From NCBI GenBank assembly GCA_016705325.1, contig JADIYJ010000007.1, positions 1 to 64,000 of the forward strand: 64,000 nt of DNA, written 5' to 3'. The notes under the pieces were generated by a model. The model ran no database searches. It saw nothing but the letters and a program-made list of their open reading frames with translations, and was not told where the DNA came from. The stretch comes from Pseudomonadota bacterium (GTDB lineage: Bacteria > Pseudomonadota > Gammaproteobacteria > Steroidobacterales > Steroidobacteraceae). Every line of letters begins with the position of its first letter. The first letter of the stretch is position 1. Made by a program: the position numbers and the translations under genes. Positions 46,534 through 56,903 of this stretch are shown here, piece after piece.

Positions 46534-46848
46534 TCAGGCGCGTCCAACGTTCGAGTCGGTGGGTGCGTGGAAGTACTGGCTCTCGGCCGAGAACTGTTCA
46601 ACCAGCCGGCGCAACTCGGCCATGCGGGCTTCGGCGGTGCCGATCGCCAGGCAGTCCTCGCAGCGGGGGTCGCCGCAGGGCTGTCGCGTGTAGAGCCAGT
46701 ACTGCACGGCTCCCGCAAGCAGGCCATCCGCGATGTCCCACAAGTCGGCTTTGTCGTCGCCGTCCGCGATCTGGTTGCCGAGGTCGACGGCACGACTGAA
46801 GGCCTGGTCGAACGGTTCGAAGTCTTCGATTTGCGTGTTGGCGGTCAC
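46534..46848 (-). CDS. small hypothetical protein with a Cys cluster
   Basis: A 104-residue acidic protein starts at GTG 46848. Predicted helices (DQAFSRAVDLGNQIADGDD, LWDIADGLLAGAVQYWLYTRQ) flank CGDPRCEDC, which could bind a metal. It has no leader. I do not recognise a family. It lies between the DUF4124-like gene and the DUF4404 gene, with 105-135 bases on each side, and the codon pattern resembles its neighbours, so it is likely a real gene. Confidence 0.55.
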   Translation of the reverse strand: MTANTQIEDFEPFDQAFSRAVDLGNQIADGDDKADLWDIADGLLAGAVQYWLYTRQPCGDPRCEDCLAIGTAEARMAELRRLVEQFSAESQYFHAPTDSNVGRA

Positions 46849-46953
46849 GTTGGGAAAGGCAGTCAGGAGACCAGCCGCAATGATACCAGACAGGCTGCTG
46901 GAACGCCGTCAAAATGTACATAAACTGCTTATAAATCAGATGATTCTGGCGCC

Positions 46954-47220
46954 TCAGATGCCGGCCTTGGCGAGCGCGTCGACGAATGCGCGGACGGCGC
47001 CGGCCAGGCCCGGGTGTTCCGTTTCGAGGCGCACCGCGGCGTTCTCAAGTGCGTCGGCCGGCGCGAGATCCTGAACGGAGCCGGTCCGGCCCGGCGGCGC
47101 CAGTGCCCGCTGGATATCCGCGAGGGCCGCCTCGAGCAGCGCACGCTGTTGCGGGTCGAGTTGCGGGACGCCCGCCAACTCGTGATGCAGGTCGCGCAGC
47201 GTCTGTTGCAGGTCGTTCAT
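46954..47220 (-). CDS. DUF4404-family protein
   Basis: An 88-residue soluble helical protein, typical of DUF4404 in length and pattern (MNDLQQTLRDLHHELAGVPQLDPQQRALLEAALADIQRAL, then HPGLAGAVRAFVDALAKAGI). ATG 47220 matches the family start. Longer readings upstream run through the divergent promoter. The role is unknown. It is divergent from the outer-membrane barrel gene, with 128 bases between. Confidence 0.8.
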   Translation of the reverse strand: MNDLQQTLRDLHHELAGVPQLDPQQRALLEAALADIQRALAPPGRTGSVQDLAPADALENAAVRLETEHPGLAGAVRAFVDALAKAGI

Positions 47221-47348
47221 CGCTTGTCTCCGCCGAAGCCCTTGGCCACGAGTGTAGCAGCGGCCGGCGTCGCCCCGGCTGTGGAAAGAGCGGACGCCGC
47301 GACGTCGCGTCCCACTAGAATAGGGGTTTCGAAGACACGGAGCGCCGA

Positions 47349-48002
47349 ATGAATTCGTCCACCAGATTGTCTTGGGTACCGCTGCTGGCAATGGCAGCAT
47401 TGTTCGCCGCGCCGCTGGCGGCGCAGGCCGACTCGCCACGCTTCGAATTCACGCCGTTCGTTGGCGGTCGAATGGGTGGTGGTTTCGATGCCACGGCCGC
47501 GGACGGCACCAGCAGTTCGGTCGACCTCGACGCCGGCGTGAGCTTCGGGCTGGATCTCGGGCTGTATCGTGATGACCGGTCCTTCTACGAACTGCTCTAT
47601 TCGACGCAGACGGCGAGCTTCGACTCGACCGACCCGTTGCTCGACCGAGTGGACCTGCGTGTCGACTACCTGCAGTTCGGTGGCACCGCCTTCTTTCCGC
47701 AGGACAGCGACCACTTCATGCCTTACCTGTCGCTCACGATCGGCGCGACGCTGATGGAGCCGGACAGCGGCGCCTACGACTCCGAGACCAGGTTTTCGGG
47801 CAGCATCGGCGGCGGCTTCCGCATTCCGTTCAGCGACAACGTCTCGCTCAACCTGGGCGTGCGTGGCTACCTGACGCTGCTCGATTCCGATTCGAGCCTG
47901 TTCTGCGTCAGCGATTCCGGGGAGGCCGGCTGCCTCCTGCGATCGTCGGGCAGCACGTTCTTCCAGGCTGAAGGCCTGCTGGGGCTCAGCGTCCGGTTCT
48001 GA
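47349..48002 (+). CDS. outer-membrane beta-barrel protein
   Basis: The 217-residue protein has a leader (LLAMAALFAAPLAAQA) and alternating hydrophobic strands. The C-terminal strand GLLGLSVRF ends in Phe, as in BAM-folded porin-type proteins. Motifs are RFEFTPFVGGRMGGGFD, SFGLDLGLYRDDRSFYELLYSTQ and YLSLTIGATLMEPDSG. A loop with two Cys (LFCVSDSGEAGCLL) may form a disulfide. It is an eight- to ten-stranded barrel of unknown function, probably surface exposed. It stops 18 bases from the convergent GDPD gene. Confidence 0.85.
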   Translation: MNSSTRLSWVPLLAMAALFAAPLAAQADSPRFEFTPFVGGRMGGGFDATAADGTSSSVDLDAGVSFGLDLGLYRDDRSFYELLYSTQTASFDSTDPLLDRVDLRVDYLQFGGTAFFPQDSDHFMPYLSLTIGATLMEPDSGAYDSETRFSGSIGGGFRIPFSDNVSLNLGVRGYLTLLDSDSSLFCVSDSGEAGCLLRSSGSTFFQAEGLLGLSVRF

Positions 48003-48019
48003 GTCTGGTCCCGCCGGGC

Positions 48020-49886
48020 TCAAAGCGCGGGGACCGAGCTCGGATTCTCCAGCTCAGGTGGCGATTGCATGAACAACGCGCGCAGGCGCAGGCCCACCTG
48101 CTCCTGGGGCGTGAGGCCGCTGCGCTCGTGCATGACGCGCACCAGCGCGGCCGGATCGTCGGTGATGACGTTGTCCACGTTGCGCTCGATCATGCGCAGC
48201 ATCACCTCGGGTCTATTCACGGTCCACACGTGGACCTTCTTGCCCGCGGCCCTGGCCTGGCCCACGAGGCTCGCCGTCGCGCGTGCGGAATTCAGGCTGA
48301 CGAAGTCGGTATCGGTCTTTAGGACGTTGCCGACGGCCGCCGTCACGATCAGGCCGGTCTCGAGGCCCGGTTGCAACTGCTCGACCTGCTGCAGCGACGC
48401 TTGGTCGAGTGACGTGATCACGACCTGGTCCAGGAACTGCTTCTCGCGCAGCAACGCCACGACCGTCGCAGCCAGCTGCGGGTCCGGCACGTTGTACTTC
48501 AATTCGATGTTGATGCGGAACTTGCCGCGCGCGAAATCGATCACTTCGGCCAGCGTCGGCACGTGCTCACCTGCGTACTGCGGCCCGCGCTTGCTGCCAA
48601 TGTCGATCGTCCCGATCTCGGCGAGCGTCAGGTCCCGCACCTTGCGCGGGTCGCTGCCCATGCGCATCAGGTCGCCGTCGTGGATCACGACGATCGCGCC
48701 GTCGCGCGTGCGCTGCACGTCGAGTTCGACGTAGTGCGTTCCAGCCTCATGCGCCTCGCGGAATGCGGCCAGCGAATTTTCCGGCGCCCGCATCGAGGCG
48801 CCCCGATGGGCCGTCACGGCGACGTCCTCGCGCACATCCAGGTGTTGCAGCAGGAAGATCATGGCGAGTGCGGCCAGCGCCGCGACGACCAGCGCGGCGA
48901 GCAGGAGCGGTCGACCCACGCGCGCACCCGTCGCATCGGCGACCGAGTCTGCCGGTGCCTGGAGCAGGATCGGTGCTGCGCGCCGCTCGGCGTATAGGCG
49001 GGTCGCAAGGAACTGGTGACCCGCGAACTGCAGCGTCGCGTAGACGAAGCTGATGGCGATGGTCACGGCCAGGAAGAACGCGACCAGCGGCAGGACGCGC
49101 TGCGGATCGACGCCGGCCCAGCTCATCGCAAAGTTGGTGAGGTAACGGCCGGCGTGCAGGCAGAGGGCGGCGAGCGACGCCAGGCACAGCCACCACAGCA
49201 GCAGCGGCGTGACCGACCGCAGCAGCCGTCCCTCGAGCATGCGCTCGCTCGCGAGCAGCACGTCGGCTGGTTTCAGGTCGTGGAACATCGCGATCGGCAT
49301 CGCGAAAATCCAGCGCGCGAACTGCGCCAGCAGCACGAACGCGAGCCCTGCACCGGCGATGCCCGCCGCCAGCAACGCTCGGCGCCATTCGGGTGGAGTT
49401 TCGGACAGGTAGTAGTTGACGTCCCGTCCAGCCAGCGTCGTAAACCAGACGATCGCGATGATCGTGAGAAACGGCAATGCCAGCAGCACCACGCGCGCGA
49501 ACATGCGGCTGCCCAGCAGCACCAGCAATCGCAGCTTGTTGATGACGGCGCCGATGGTTCCCCACAGCGTGACCGGGCGTTGCCCGATCGCATGCCCCGG
49601 AAATCCAGGCATAACCGGCAAGTTGCGCGATCTGGAAGCTGATCGCTGCGCCCGCCCCGAGCAGCACGAAGGCGATGCCCGGCGGTGACAGCACGAAGCG
49701 GGCGATGTCGAAGTTGCTGATCACATCGGACCCGGAGCGGGCGACGATTCGGTCGGCGAGCCAGCCGGCGAGCGGGGCGAGCACAATGAACCCGAGCAGC
49801 TGCACGAACAGCTGCCAGGCGATCACGACTCCCCAGCGCCGTTTGAAATCAACGCGGGTGCGGTCGAAGAGTCCAGGCAAGTTCAT
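48020..49886 (-). pseudogene. membrane-anchored glycerophosphodiester phosphodiesterase, one frameshift
   Basis: The N-terminal 330 residues form the membrane domain found fused to GDPD enzymes (VVIAWQLFVQLLGFIVLAPLAG, VVLLALPFLTIIAIVWFTTLAG and several more helices). The C-terminal 270 residues form the catalytic TIM barrel: TAHRGASMRAPENSLAAFREA with catalytic His and Arg, ELDVQRTRDGAIVVIHD with Glu, Asp and His, and VHVWTVNRPEVM. It hydrolyses glycerophosphodiesters to glycerol-3-phosphate, probably outside the membrane. A single indel near 49595 splits it (the frame ends after GYAWISG and resumes at HAIGQRPVTLWG). ATG 49886 is well placed. Confidence 0.88.
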
Positions 49887-49938
49887 GCCTGGCGCCCATT
49901 CTTGTTGTCGTTAGCGCCGCGCCCGGGTCCCCGATACG

Positions 49939-52900
49939 TCAGACGAGTACCCGTTCGATGCCGCCCGCGTTGGCCCGCTGCACGTAGGTTTCGAGCCAGG
50001 CGGGGCCCAGCAGGTGCCGCGCCATCTCGACCACGATGTAGTCGGCGCCGGTGCCTGCGTCGTCATCGTACCGCGACAGGCCCTGCAGGCACGACGGGCA
50101 GGAGGTCAGCACCTTCACCTCGCCGCGGAAGCCATCGCCACGAAGCTTCGCGGCGCCTGCTTCCATTTCGCGCTGCTTGCGGAACCGCACCTGGGTGGCG
50201 ATGTCCGGCCGTGCGATCGCGAACGTGCCCGATTCGCCGCAACAGCGATCGTTCCTTTCGATCCTGTCGGTCGTCCCCGTGGCCAGCAGCGTGTTGGCGA
50301 CCTTGAGTGCGTCGTGCGTCTTCATCGGCGAATGACACGGTTCGTGATACATGTAACGCGCTCCCGTGGCGTGCTCGAGCCGGATGCCCTTCTCGAGCAG
50401 GAACTCGTGGATGTCGAGGATGCGCGAGCCCGGGAAGATCTGGTCGAACTCGTAACTCTGCAGCTGGTCGTGGCAGGTGCCGCAGCTCACCACGACGGTC
50501 TTGATGTCGAGGTAGTTGAGCGTGTTCGCCACGCGATGGAACAGGACGCGGTTGTCCGTGATGATCTTCTCGGCCTGGTCGAACTGCCCGGCGCCGCGCT
50601 GGGGATAGCCACAGCAGAGGTAGCCCGGCGGCAGCACCGTCTGCACGCCGGCGTGCCAGAGCATGGCCTGCGTCGCGAGTCCCACCTGCGAGAAAAGGCG
50701 TTCCGAGCCGCAGCCCGGGAAATAAAACACGGCCTCCGAATCGCTGGTCGTGCCCACAGGATCGCGGATGATCGGCACGTAGTTGCGATCCTCGACGTCG
50801 AGCAGCGCGCGCGCCGTCTGCTTTGGCAGCCCGCCCGGCATCTTCTTGTTGATGAAGTGGATCACCTGTTCGCGTACGGGCGGCCGCCCGCCGGTCGTGG
50901 CCGGCGGGCGCCTCGTCTGCGCAGCACCGAGCTTGCCGAGTGTCCGGTGACCGAGACGCTGCGCCTTGTAGCCCCAGTCGATCATCAGCTTGCGCGTCAG
51001 CTTGATCGTGCCCGGGTCGTTCGTGTTCAGGAAGAACATGGCCGCTGACTTTGCTGGATTGACGCCCTGGTTACCCAGGCGTCGCAGCACGTCGCGCATC
51101 GCCATCGAGACGTCGCCGAAGTCGATGTCGACGGGGCAGGGCGTTTCGCACTTGTGGCAGACCGTGCAGTGCTCGGCGACGTCGCCGAACTCGTCCCAGT
51201 GCTGGATCGAGATGCCGCGGCGTGTTTGTTCCTCGTACAGGAACGCCTCGATCAGCATCGAGGTCGCCAGGATCTTGTTGCGCGGCGAGTACAGCAGGTT
51301 CGCGCCCGGCACGTGGGTGCTGCAGACCGGCTTGCACTTGCCGCAGCGCAGGCAGTCCTTGATCGCGTCGCTGATCTGGGCGATGTCCGACTGCTGCATG
51401 ATCAGCGATTCGTGGCCGAGCAGGTTGAAGCTCGGCGTATACGCGTTGCGCAGGTCCGCGCCGGGCAGCAGCTTGCCAGCGTTGAAACGGCCATGCGGAT
51501 CGACGCGTCGCTTGTAATCACGGAAGTCGAGCGTCTCGTCGTCCGTCAGGTACTCGAGCTTGGTGATGCCGATGCCGTGCTCGCCGGAGATCACGCCGCC
51601 GAGTTCGCGGGCCACCCGCATGATGCGGCCGACGGCGCGATTGGCGGCCTGCAGCATCTCGTAGTCATCGGAGTTGACCGGGATGTTGGTGTGGACGTTG
51701 CCGTCGCCCGCGTGCATGTGCAGCGCGACGAACACGCGCCCGTGCAGCACGCGCTGGTGGATCGCCTCGAGCTCGGCCAGCAGCGGCACGAACGCGCCGC
51801 CCGCGAAGATGCGCGTGAACTGGCTGCGCAGCTCGAGCTTCCAGGAGACGCGGATCGTCCGGTCCTGCAGCAGGTCGAATACCTTCAGGTCGGGTTCGCC
51901 GGCGAGGCGGCGACAGGCCGCATCGGCAACCTCGTTGAGGCCGAGTCGACGCAGGTCGTCGAGCGCGTCGGCGAGCGGTCGGTCCATGCTCTGCGCGTAC
52001 CACGACCAGCGCGCGCGAACCTGCGCGATGGCATCGCCGGCCTGCTCGAGCCGGGTGCCCAGCACTTCCTCGCGCGGCATACGGTCGATGTCGGCGTCGC
52101 CGGTCTTGCCGAGCTTCGGTTCGCCAAGCAGGTACGCCTCGAGCACGTCGAGCAGCTGCAGCTTGTTGGCGAGCGAGTACTCGATGTTGATGCGCTCGAT
52201 CGCGTCCGTGTATTCGCCAAGGCGCTCGAGCGGGATCACGACGTCTTCGTTGATCTTGAAGGCGTTGGTGTGGCGGGCGATTGCGGCGGTCTTCGCGCGG
52301 TCGCGCCAGAAGGCCCTGCGTGCCTCCGCGCCAACGGCGATGAAGCCTTCGCCGTGACGCGCATTGGCGAGACGGATCACGTCGGACGCGCAGCGCGACA
52401 CCGCGTCGTCGTCGTCGCCGACGATGTCGCCGATCAGCACCATCTTGGGCAGCGCGCCGCGCTTCGATTTGGTCGTGTAGCCGACCGCCTTCAGGTAACG
52501 CTCGTCGAGATGCTCGAGGCCCGCCAGTTGCACGCCGCCCGCGCGTCCCTGCCGCGTGAGTTCGTCGCGAATCTCGACGATCGCGGGAATCGCCTCGCGT
52601 GCCTGGCCGAAGAACTCGAGGCACACCGTGCGGATGTGCGCCGGCATCCGGTGCACGACCCAGCGCGCGGAGGTGATGATGCCGTCGCATCCCTCTTTCT
52701 GGATGCCGGGCAGGCCGCCGAGGAACTTGTCGGTGACGTCCTTGCCCAGGCCGGTCTTGCGAAACCTCGATCCGGGAATCTCGAGCCGTTCCGTGCGCAG
52801 CACCTTCGCGACGCCTGGTGAATGACGCCCGTCTTTCCAGGTCAACGTGAAAGTCGCGACCGGCGTGTCGTGAATCTTGCCGCGGTTGTGACCGAGCCGC

Positions 52901-53919
52901 GCCACCTCGAGCCAGTTGCCGTCCGGATCGACCATGCGCCACCACGCGAGGTTGTCGAGCGCGGTGCCCCACAGCACGGCCTTCTTGCCGCCGGCATTCA
53001 TCGCGATGTTGCCGCCGACGACCGACGCATCGGCGGACGTAGGGTCGACGGCGAAGACGAAGCCCGCACGGTGCGCAGCTTCCTCGACGCGACGCGTCAC
53101 GACGCCTGCTTCGGTGAAGAGGGTCGGCACGTGGCCCGCGACTCCCGGCAGCGACTGCGGTTCGACACTGCCGAGGCGTTCGAGCTTTTCGGTGTTGATG
53201 ACGGCCGCGAACGGCGTCAGCGGCACGACGCTGCCGGTGTAGCCAGTACCGCCGCCGCGCGGAATGACGGTCAGGCCCGACTCGATGCAGGCGCGCACAA
53301 GTCCCGGGATCTCGTCTTCGGTGTCGGGGGCAAGCACGACGAACGGTATTTCGACCCGCCAGTCGGTCGCGTCGGTCGCGTGCGCAACGCGGGCATACGC
53401 GTCGAAGCAGACGTTGTCGTCATGGGTGTGCGAGGCGAACGCCTTGCGCGCCCGGCGTCGCAGCGCATCGACCTTGGCAAACGAGCCGGCGAAATCGAGG
53501 ACGGCGCTGCGCGCGAATTCGAGCAGTTTGCCAACCTTGGCATCGCGCCCGGCGTCGCTGGTGTCGCGACGCTTTTCGATATCGGCGAGCCGGTGATGCA
53601 GCGCCTCGACCAGCAGTTCACGCCGCCGCGGGTTGTCGAGCAGGTCCTGCTCCAGGTACGGATTGCGCCTGACGACCCAGATATCGCCGAGCACTTCGTA
53701 CAGCATTCGCGCCGAGCGCCCGGTGCGACGCTCGGCGCGGAGATCGTCGAGCAGTGCCCAGCCCGCGGCGCCGAGCAGGCGGATCACGATCTCGCGGTCC
53801 GAGAAGGACGTGTAGTTGTACGGAATTTCGCGCAGCCGCGGCGGCGGATCGAGGTCTGCTGCGGGCGGCGCGGTCGCGGGGTCGGTCTGGAAGTGAGGGT
53901 CGGTGGTGAGTGAGGTCAC
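49939..53919 (-). CDS. large FAD-linked oxidase/iron-sulfur protein (DUF3683 type)
   Basis: The 1326-residue intact protein has three parts. The N-terminal 200 residues match DUF3683. Next is an FAD-binding PCMH domain (VIPRGGGTGYTGSVVPL near residue 220) and FAD-oxidase C domain with HMHAGDGNVHTNIPV. The C-terminal part has two 4Fe-4S motifs (CLRCGKCKPVC near 860, CTVCHKCETPC near 917) and a CCG heterodisulfide-reductase-like part (PGCGSERLF, CCGYPQRGAG, CGTCHD, HEPCHSPMK, CCGESG). The family resembles YdiJ/D-lactate and D-2-hydroxyglutarate dehydrogenases; the exact substrate is unproven. GTG 53919 overlaps the glucan synthase stop, and the GDPD gene follows by 52 bases. Confidence 0.9.
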   Translation of the reverse strand: MTSLTTDPHFQTDPATAPPAADLDPPPRLREIPYNYTSFSDREIVIRLLGAAGWALLDDLRAERRTGRSARMLYEVLGDIWVVRRNPYLEQDLLDNPRRRELLVEALHHRLADIEKRRDTSDAGRDAKVGKLLEFARSAVLDFAGSFAKVDALRRRARKAFASHTHDDNVCFDAYARVAHATDATDWRVEIPFVVLAPDTEDEIPGLVRACIESGLTVIPRGGGTGYTGSVVPLTPFAAVINTEKLERLGSVEPQSLPGVAGHVPTLFTEAGVVTRRVEEAAHRAGFVFAVDPTSADASVVGGNIAMNAGGKKAVLWGTALDNLAWWRMVDPDGNWLEVARLGHNRGKIHDTPVATFTLTWKDGRHSPGVAKVLRTERLEIPGSRFRKTGLGKDVTDKFLGGLPGIQKEGCDGIITSARWVVHRMPAHIRTVCLEFFGQAREAIPAIVEIRDELTRQGRAGGVQLAGLEHLDERYLKAVGYTTKSKRGALPKMVLIGDIVGDDDDAVSRCASDVIRLANARHGEGFIAVGAEARRAFWRDRAKTAAIARHTNAFKINEDVVIPLERLGEYTDAIERINIEYSLANKLQLLDVLEAYLLGEPKLGKTGDADIDRMPREEVLGTRLEQAGDAIAQVRARWSWYAQSMDRPLADALDDLRRLGLNEVADAACRRLAGEPDLKVFDLLQDRTIRVSWKLELRSQFTRIFAGGAFVPLLAELEAIHQRVLHGRVFVALHMHAGDGNVHTNIPVNSDDYEMLQAANRAVGRIMRVARELGGVISGEHGIGITKLEYLTDDETLDFRDYKRRVDPHGRFNAGKLLPGADLRNAYTPSFNLLGHESLIMQQSDIAQISDAIKDCLRCGKCKPVCSTHVPGANLLYSPRNKILATSMLIEAFLYEEQTRRGISIQHWDEFGDVAEHCTVCHKCETPCPVDIDFGDVSMAMRDVLRRLGNQGVNPAKSAAMFFLNTNDPGTIKLTRKLMIDWGYKAQRLGHRTLGKLGAAQTRRPPATTGGRPPVREQVIHFINKKMPGGLPKQTARALLDVEDRNYVPIIRDPVGTTSDSEAVFYFPGCGSERLFSQVGLATQAMLWHAGVQTVLPPGYLCCGYPQRGAGQFDQAEKIITDNRVLFHRVANTLNYLDIKTVVVSCGTCHDQLQSYEFDQIFPGSRILDIHEFLLEKGIRLEHATGARYMYHEPCHSPMKTHDALKVANTLLATGTTDRIERNDRCCGESGTFAIARPDIATQVRFRKQREMEAGAAKLRGDGFRGEVKVLTSCPSCLQGLSRYDDDAGTGADYIVVEMARHLLGPAWLETYVQRANAGGIERVLV

Positions 53920-56660
53920 TTAGCGGAATCGAACTTGGCAGTGGCCGGAACGGCACCGCCATTGTTACGCGACCGCGTCCCGGCGGGTAGCGTGGATGTA
54001 GCGGTTGCGACGGGATCCAGGTCCGATTCAACAGTTGCAGCCGTTGCGTCGAATACAGGATCGCGCGCCTCGCCGATCCAGTCGCCGCGCAGCTGCAGGC
54101 TGCTGACCAGCGAAACCATGACGGCGGCTGCGTAAGGAATGGACTGCACGAGCAGCACGGTGACCCAGACCGTCAGGTCGGGGCTGCCGACGAGTCCCGG
54201 CTGGTCGCCGTCCATCTGCGGAATGCTGCTCACTGCAAACGCGGCAACCCACAATCCGCACATCAGCACGGCTTCCTCGCGCGCTGCCGCGAGCGACTGC
54301 AGCCATGCGTGCCGCGCCGTCCGCTTCGGAGTCCGGAAGAACGGACGGTCCTTGTTGACGAAGCCACTCAGCATGGCAGAACCGACCGTGTGCGACAGAC
54401 CGAGCCCGGCGATGGCCGCGGCGATGGTCTGGGTGAACGTCGCGCCCACCCGCGCCCGGTACAGGTGCAGCAGCTTGACCAGCTTGAACAGGAACAGCGA
54501 CAGCGGCAGCACCGAGAACAGCATCAGCGGCGGCTCGATGTGGCGCGGGAACAGTACCATCACCAGCGACCAGACCAGCGCGGCCAGGTTCACCAGCAGG
54601 TTGAAGCCGTCCGCGAGCCAGGGCAGCCAGCCCGCCACGAAGTGGTAGCGCTGGCCCGCGGTCAGGCCCGTGTCGCGCCCGTGGATCAGCGCAGCAAAGT
54701 GACGGCGCAGGATCTGCATGGCGCCGAAAGCCCAGCGTGAACGCTGCTTCTTGAAATCGAGGAACGTGTCCGGCATCAGCCCGCGACCGTAGCTGCGTGC
54801 GATGTAGGTCGTCGCGTAACCCTCGTCCAGGATGCGCAGGCCGAGTTCGGCGTCCTCGGTGATGCACCACTCGGACCAGCCGATGCGCTGCAGCAGTTCG
54901 CGGCGCACCATCGTCATCGTGCCGTGCTGGATGATGGCGTTGCGCTGGTTGCGCGTGACCATGCCGATGTGGAAAAAGCCGCGGTACTCCGCGTGGCACA
55001 TCGCCTTGAAGGCGCTCTCGGCTGCGTCGCGGTAATCCTGCGGCGCCTGCACGACGCCCGTGCGCGGATCGGCGAACGCGGGCGCGAGGTCACGCAGCCA
55101 CTCCTTGCGTACCACGTAGTCGGCATCGATCACAGCGACCACGGTGGCGTCCGGTGAGGTGTGGCGCAGCGCGAAATTGAGCGCGCCTGCCTTGAAGCCG
55201 TCGAGCGGCGCGACGTGGAAAAACCGGAAACGGGCGCCGAGCTTTGCGCAGTGCGACTCGACGGGCCGCCACACGGACTCATCCCGCGTGTTGTTGTCGA
55301 TGACCAGGACCTCGAAGTCCGGGTAATCGAGGGCAGCGAGGGAGTCCAGCGTCTCGATCAGCATGTCCGGCGGCTCGTTGTAGGCCGGCACGTGGATGGA
55401 AACCCGTGGCAATTCGGCGTCCGCGACTTTGGTCGGTCGCAGCAGACGGTCATGCGTCGTCACCCAGCGTGCTTCGGCCCATTCGTGCGCTTCGGCGAAC
55501 AGCACGGCGACGACGCCGAGCATGCCGACCATCAGCACGGCGCCGACCAGCACGCTGCTTACCGTCAGGTACTGCTGCGAGAAGTCGTAGATCGTCCACA
55601 CGAGCAGCGTCGCCGTGGAATACACGACTACGGCCAGGAAGCTGCGGCCCCGGTTGCGCAGCGTGTGGCTGTGGAAATAGAACAGCCACAGCATGAACGC
55701 CGCCGCCAGGACCGACGCGGCAGCGAGCACGTGCCAGTGCGGCACGCGCACGATCGGCGCGCGGAATTCGAACTTCTGCTGGCGATCCGCGTCGTACACG
55801 CCCCAGTACGCGCCCACCTTGCCTTCGGCCGCCGCTTTCCACGGCTGATCGAACGCTTCCATGACGAAGTACTCGAGCCGCTGCTGTTCGGCGTAGGCAA
55901 GGAACCGACGCAGGAACAGCGCCTCGTTCGCGGTGGTCGCGACGGCGGATGCGCGCGTGCGGCCTTCGCTCGGCCAGCCGACTTCACCGATCACGATCGG
56001 CTTGCCGGGGAACGCGTTGCGGACCTCGCCGAGCCTGGCGACGACGTAACCGACGGCGGCTTCGACTTCGACGCCTTCCCAGTAGGGCAGCATGTGCACG
56101 GTGATGAAGTCGACGTGCGCGACGAGCTCCGGATGCCTGATCCAGACGTGCCAGGGCTCCGCGGTGCTCACCGGCTGCTTCGTGGCGGCCCGGACGCGGT
56201 CAAGGTGCGCGATGAGATCCGCGACCGGCAGGTCGCCACGCAGGACGACTTCGTTGCCGACGAGAATGCGCGTGACGTTGCGGTTGGCGTTGGCGAGTCG
56301 GATTGCCGCCTCGACTTCGCGGTCGTTGCGCTCGCGGTCCGAGTCGATCCAGCTGCCAAGCATCACCTTGAGCCCGTGCTTGCGGGCGAGCTGCGGAATC
56401 TCTCCCAGGGTACCGATCGAGCTGTAGGTGCGGACGGCGCGGGTCGTGCCGGCCAGCAGCTTCAGGTCGGCGTCGATCTGCGCCGGGGTCGGATCCTCGC
56501 CGGCGATCGCGTCCTGGTCCTTCTGGTAGGGCTGGAATGCGAACCCGTGGATGATGCGCGGCAGGGCCGGTTCGGCTGTCGGCCGATTGGCATAGCCCCA
56601 TGCGGCCACGGTCACCATGGCGAACAGGACGACGATCAGGAAACCCGACAGCTTTTTCAT
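53916..56660 (-). CDS. bifunctional GH17-GT2 beta-glucan synthase (NdvB-like)
   Basis: The 914-residue membrane protein has an N-terminal anchor, then a GH17 glucan domain with acid/base Glu137 in VGNEVVLRG and nucleophile Glu226 in VIGEVGWPSEG. Membrane helices at about 310-395 lead to a processive GT2 domain: VPAYNEP (425-430), IDADY (511-515), TEDAELGLR (601-609) and QRSRW (639-643). More membrane helices follow. The domain order is that of Pseudomonas NdvB, which makes cyclic beta-1,3-glucans with roles in osmoadaptation and biofilm tolerance. All catalytic residues are present. A GH3 glucosidase lies divergently. Confidence 0.93.
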   Translation of the reverse strand: MKKLSGFLIVVLFAMVTVAAWGYANRPTAEPALPRIIHGFAFQPYQKDQDAIAGEDPTPAQIDADLKLLAGTTRAVRTYSSIGTLGEIPQLARKHGLKVMLGSWIDSDRERNDREVEAAIRLANANRNVTRILVGNEVVLRGDLPVADLIAHLDRVRAATKQPVSTAEPWHVWIRHPELVAHVDFITVHMLPYWEGVEVEAAVGYVVARLGEVRNAFPGKPIVIGEVGWPSEGRTRASAVATTANEALFLRRFLAYAEQQRLEYFVMEAFDQPWKAAAEGKVGAYWGVYDADRQQKFEFRAPIVRVPHWHVLAAASVLAAAFMLWLFYFHSHTLRNRGRSFLAVVVYSTATLLVWTIYDFSQQYLTVSSVLVGAVLMVGMLGVVAVLFAEAHEWAEARWVTTHDRLLRPTKVADAELPRVSIHVPAYNEPPDMLIETLDSLAALDYPDFEVLVIDNNTRDESVWRPVESHCAKLGARFRFFHVAPLDGFKAGALNFALRHTSPDATVVAVIDADYVVRKEWLRDLAPAFADPRTGVVQAPQDYRDAAESAFKAMCHAEYRGFFHIGMVTRNQRNAIIQHGTMTMVRRELLQRIGWSEWCITEDAELGLRILDEGYATTYIARSYGRGLMPDTFLDFKKQRSRWAFGAMQILRRHFAALIHGRDTGLTAGQRYHFVAGWLPWLADGFNLLVNLAALVWSLVMVLFPRHIEPPLMLFSVLPLSLFLFKLVKLLHLYRARVGATFTQTIAAAIAGLGLSHTVGSAMLSGFVNKDRPFFRTPKRTARHAWLQSLAAAREEAVLMCGLWVAAFAVSSIPQMDGDQPGLVGSPDLTVWVTVLLVQSIPYAAAVMVSLVSSLQLRGDWIGEARDPVFDATAATVESDLDPVATATSTLPAGTRSRNNGGAVPATAKFDSAK

Positions 56661-56743
56661 GCACCACCCGCGCGAAGAGCCGCGATTCTAGGTGCAGCGC
56701 AACTGGGCGTGCGGGTCGTCGGGTGTCGGGTATTGGCGACAAT

Positions 56744-56759
56744 CGGACGATTGCGTCCG
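56744..56759. promoter_or_regulatory. short palindrome in the divergent glucan control region
   Basis: CGGACG-ATTG-CGTCCG is a perfect 6-bp stem with a 4-base loop in the 243 bases between the glucan synthase and GH3 starts. It could be an operator serving both genes. Strong promoter hexamers were not found. The rest of the gap shows nothing notable apart from GC-rich DNA. Confidence 0.3.
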
Positions 56760-56903
56760 TTGCCGCACCCCATGGACGCATTTCCTCCCGGAATCAATAC
56801 GTTGCGCCGAGGCAGGGACGCGGGAATACTCGCCGGTCGGACCCTCAGGAAGGCACTCGGCCCTGGTTGCAACTCGTCACAGGCGGCACGCCATTCCATG
56901 CCA

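Noticed and set aside
50014..52821. Long plus-strand open frames antisense to the FAD/FeS gene
   Set aside because: They mirror the high-GC codon bias of the real minus-strand gene, have no known motifs, and lack leaders or sensible starts.
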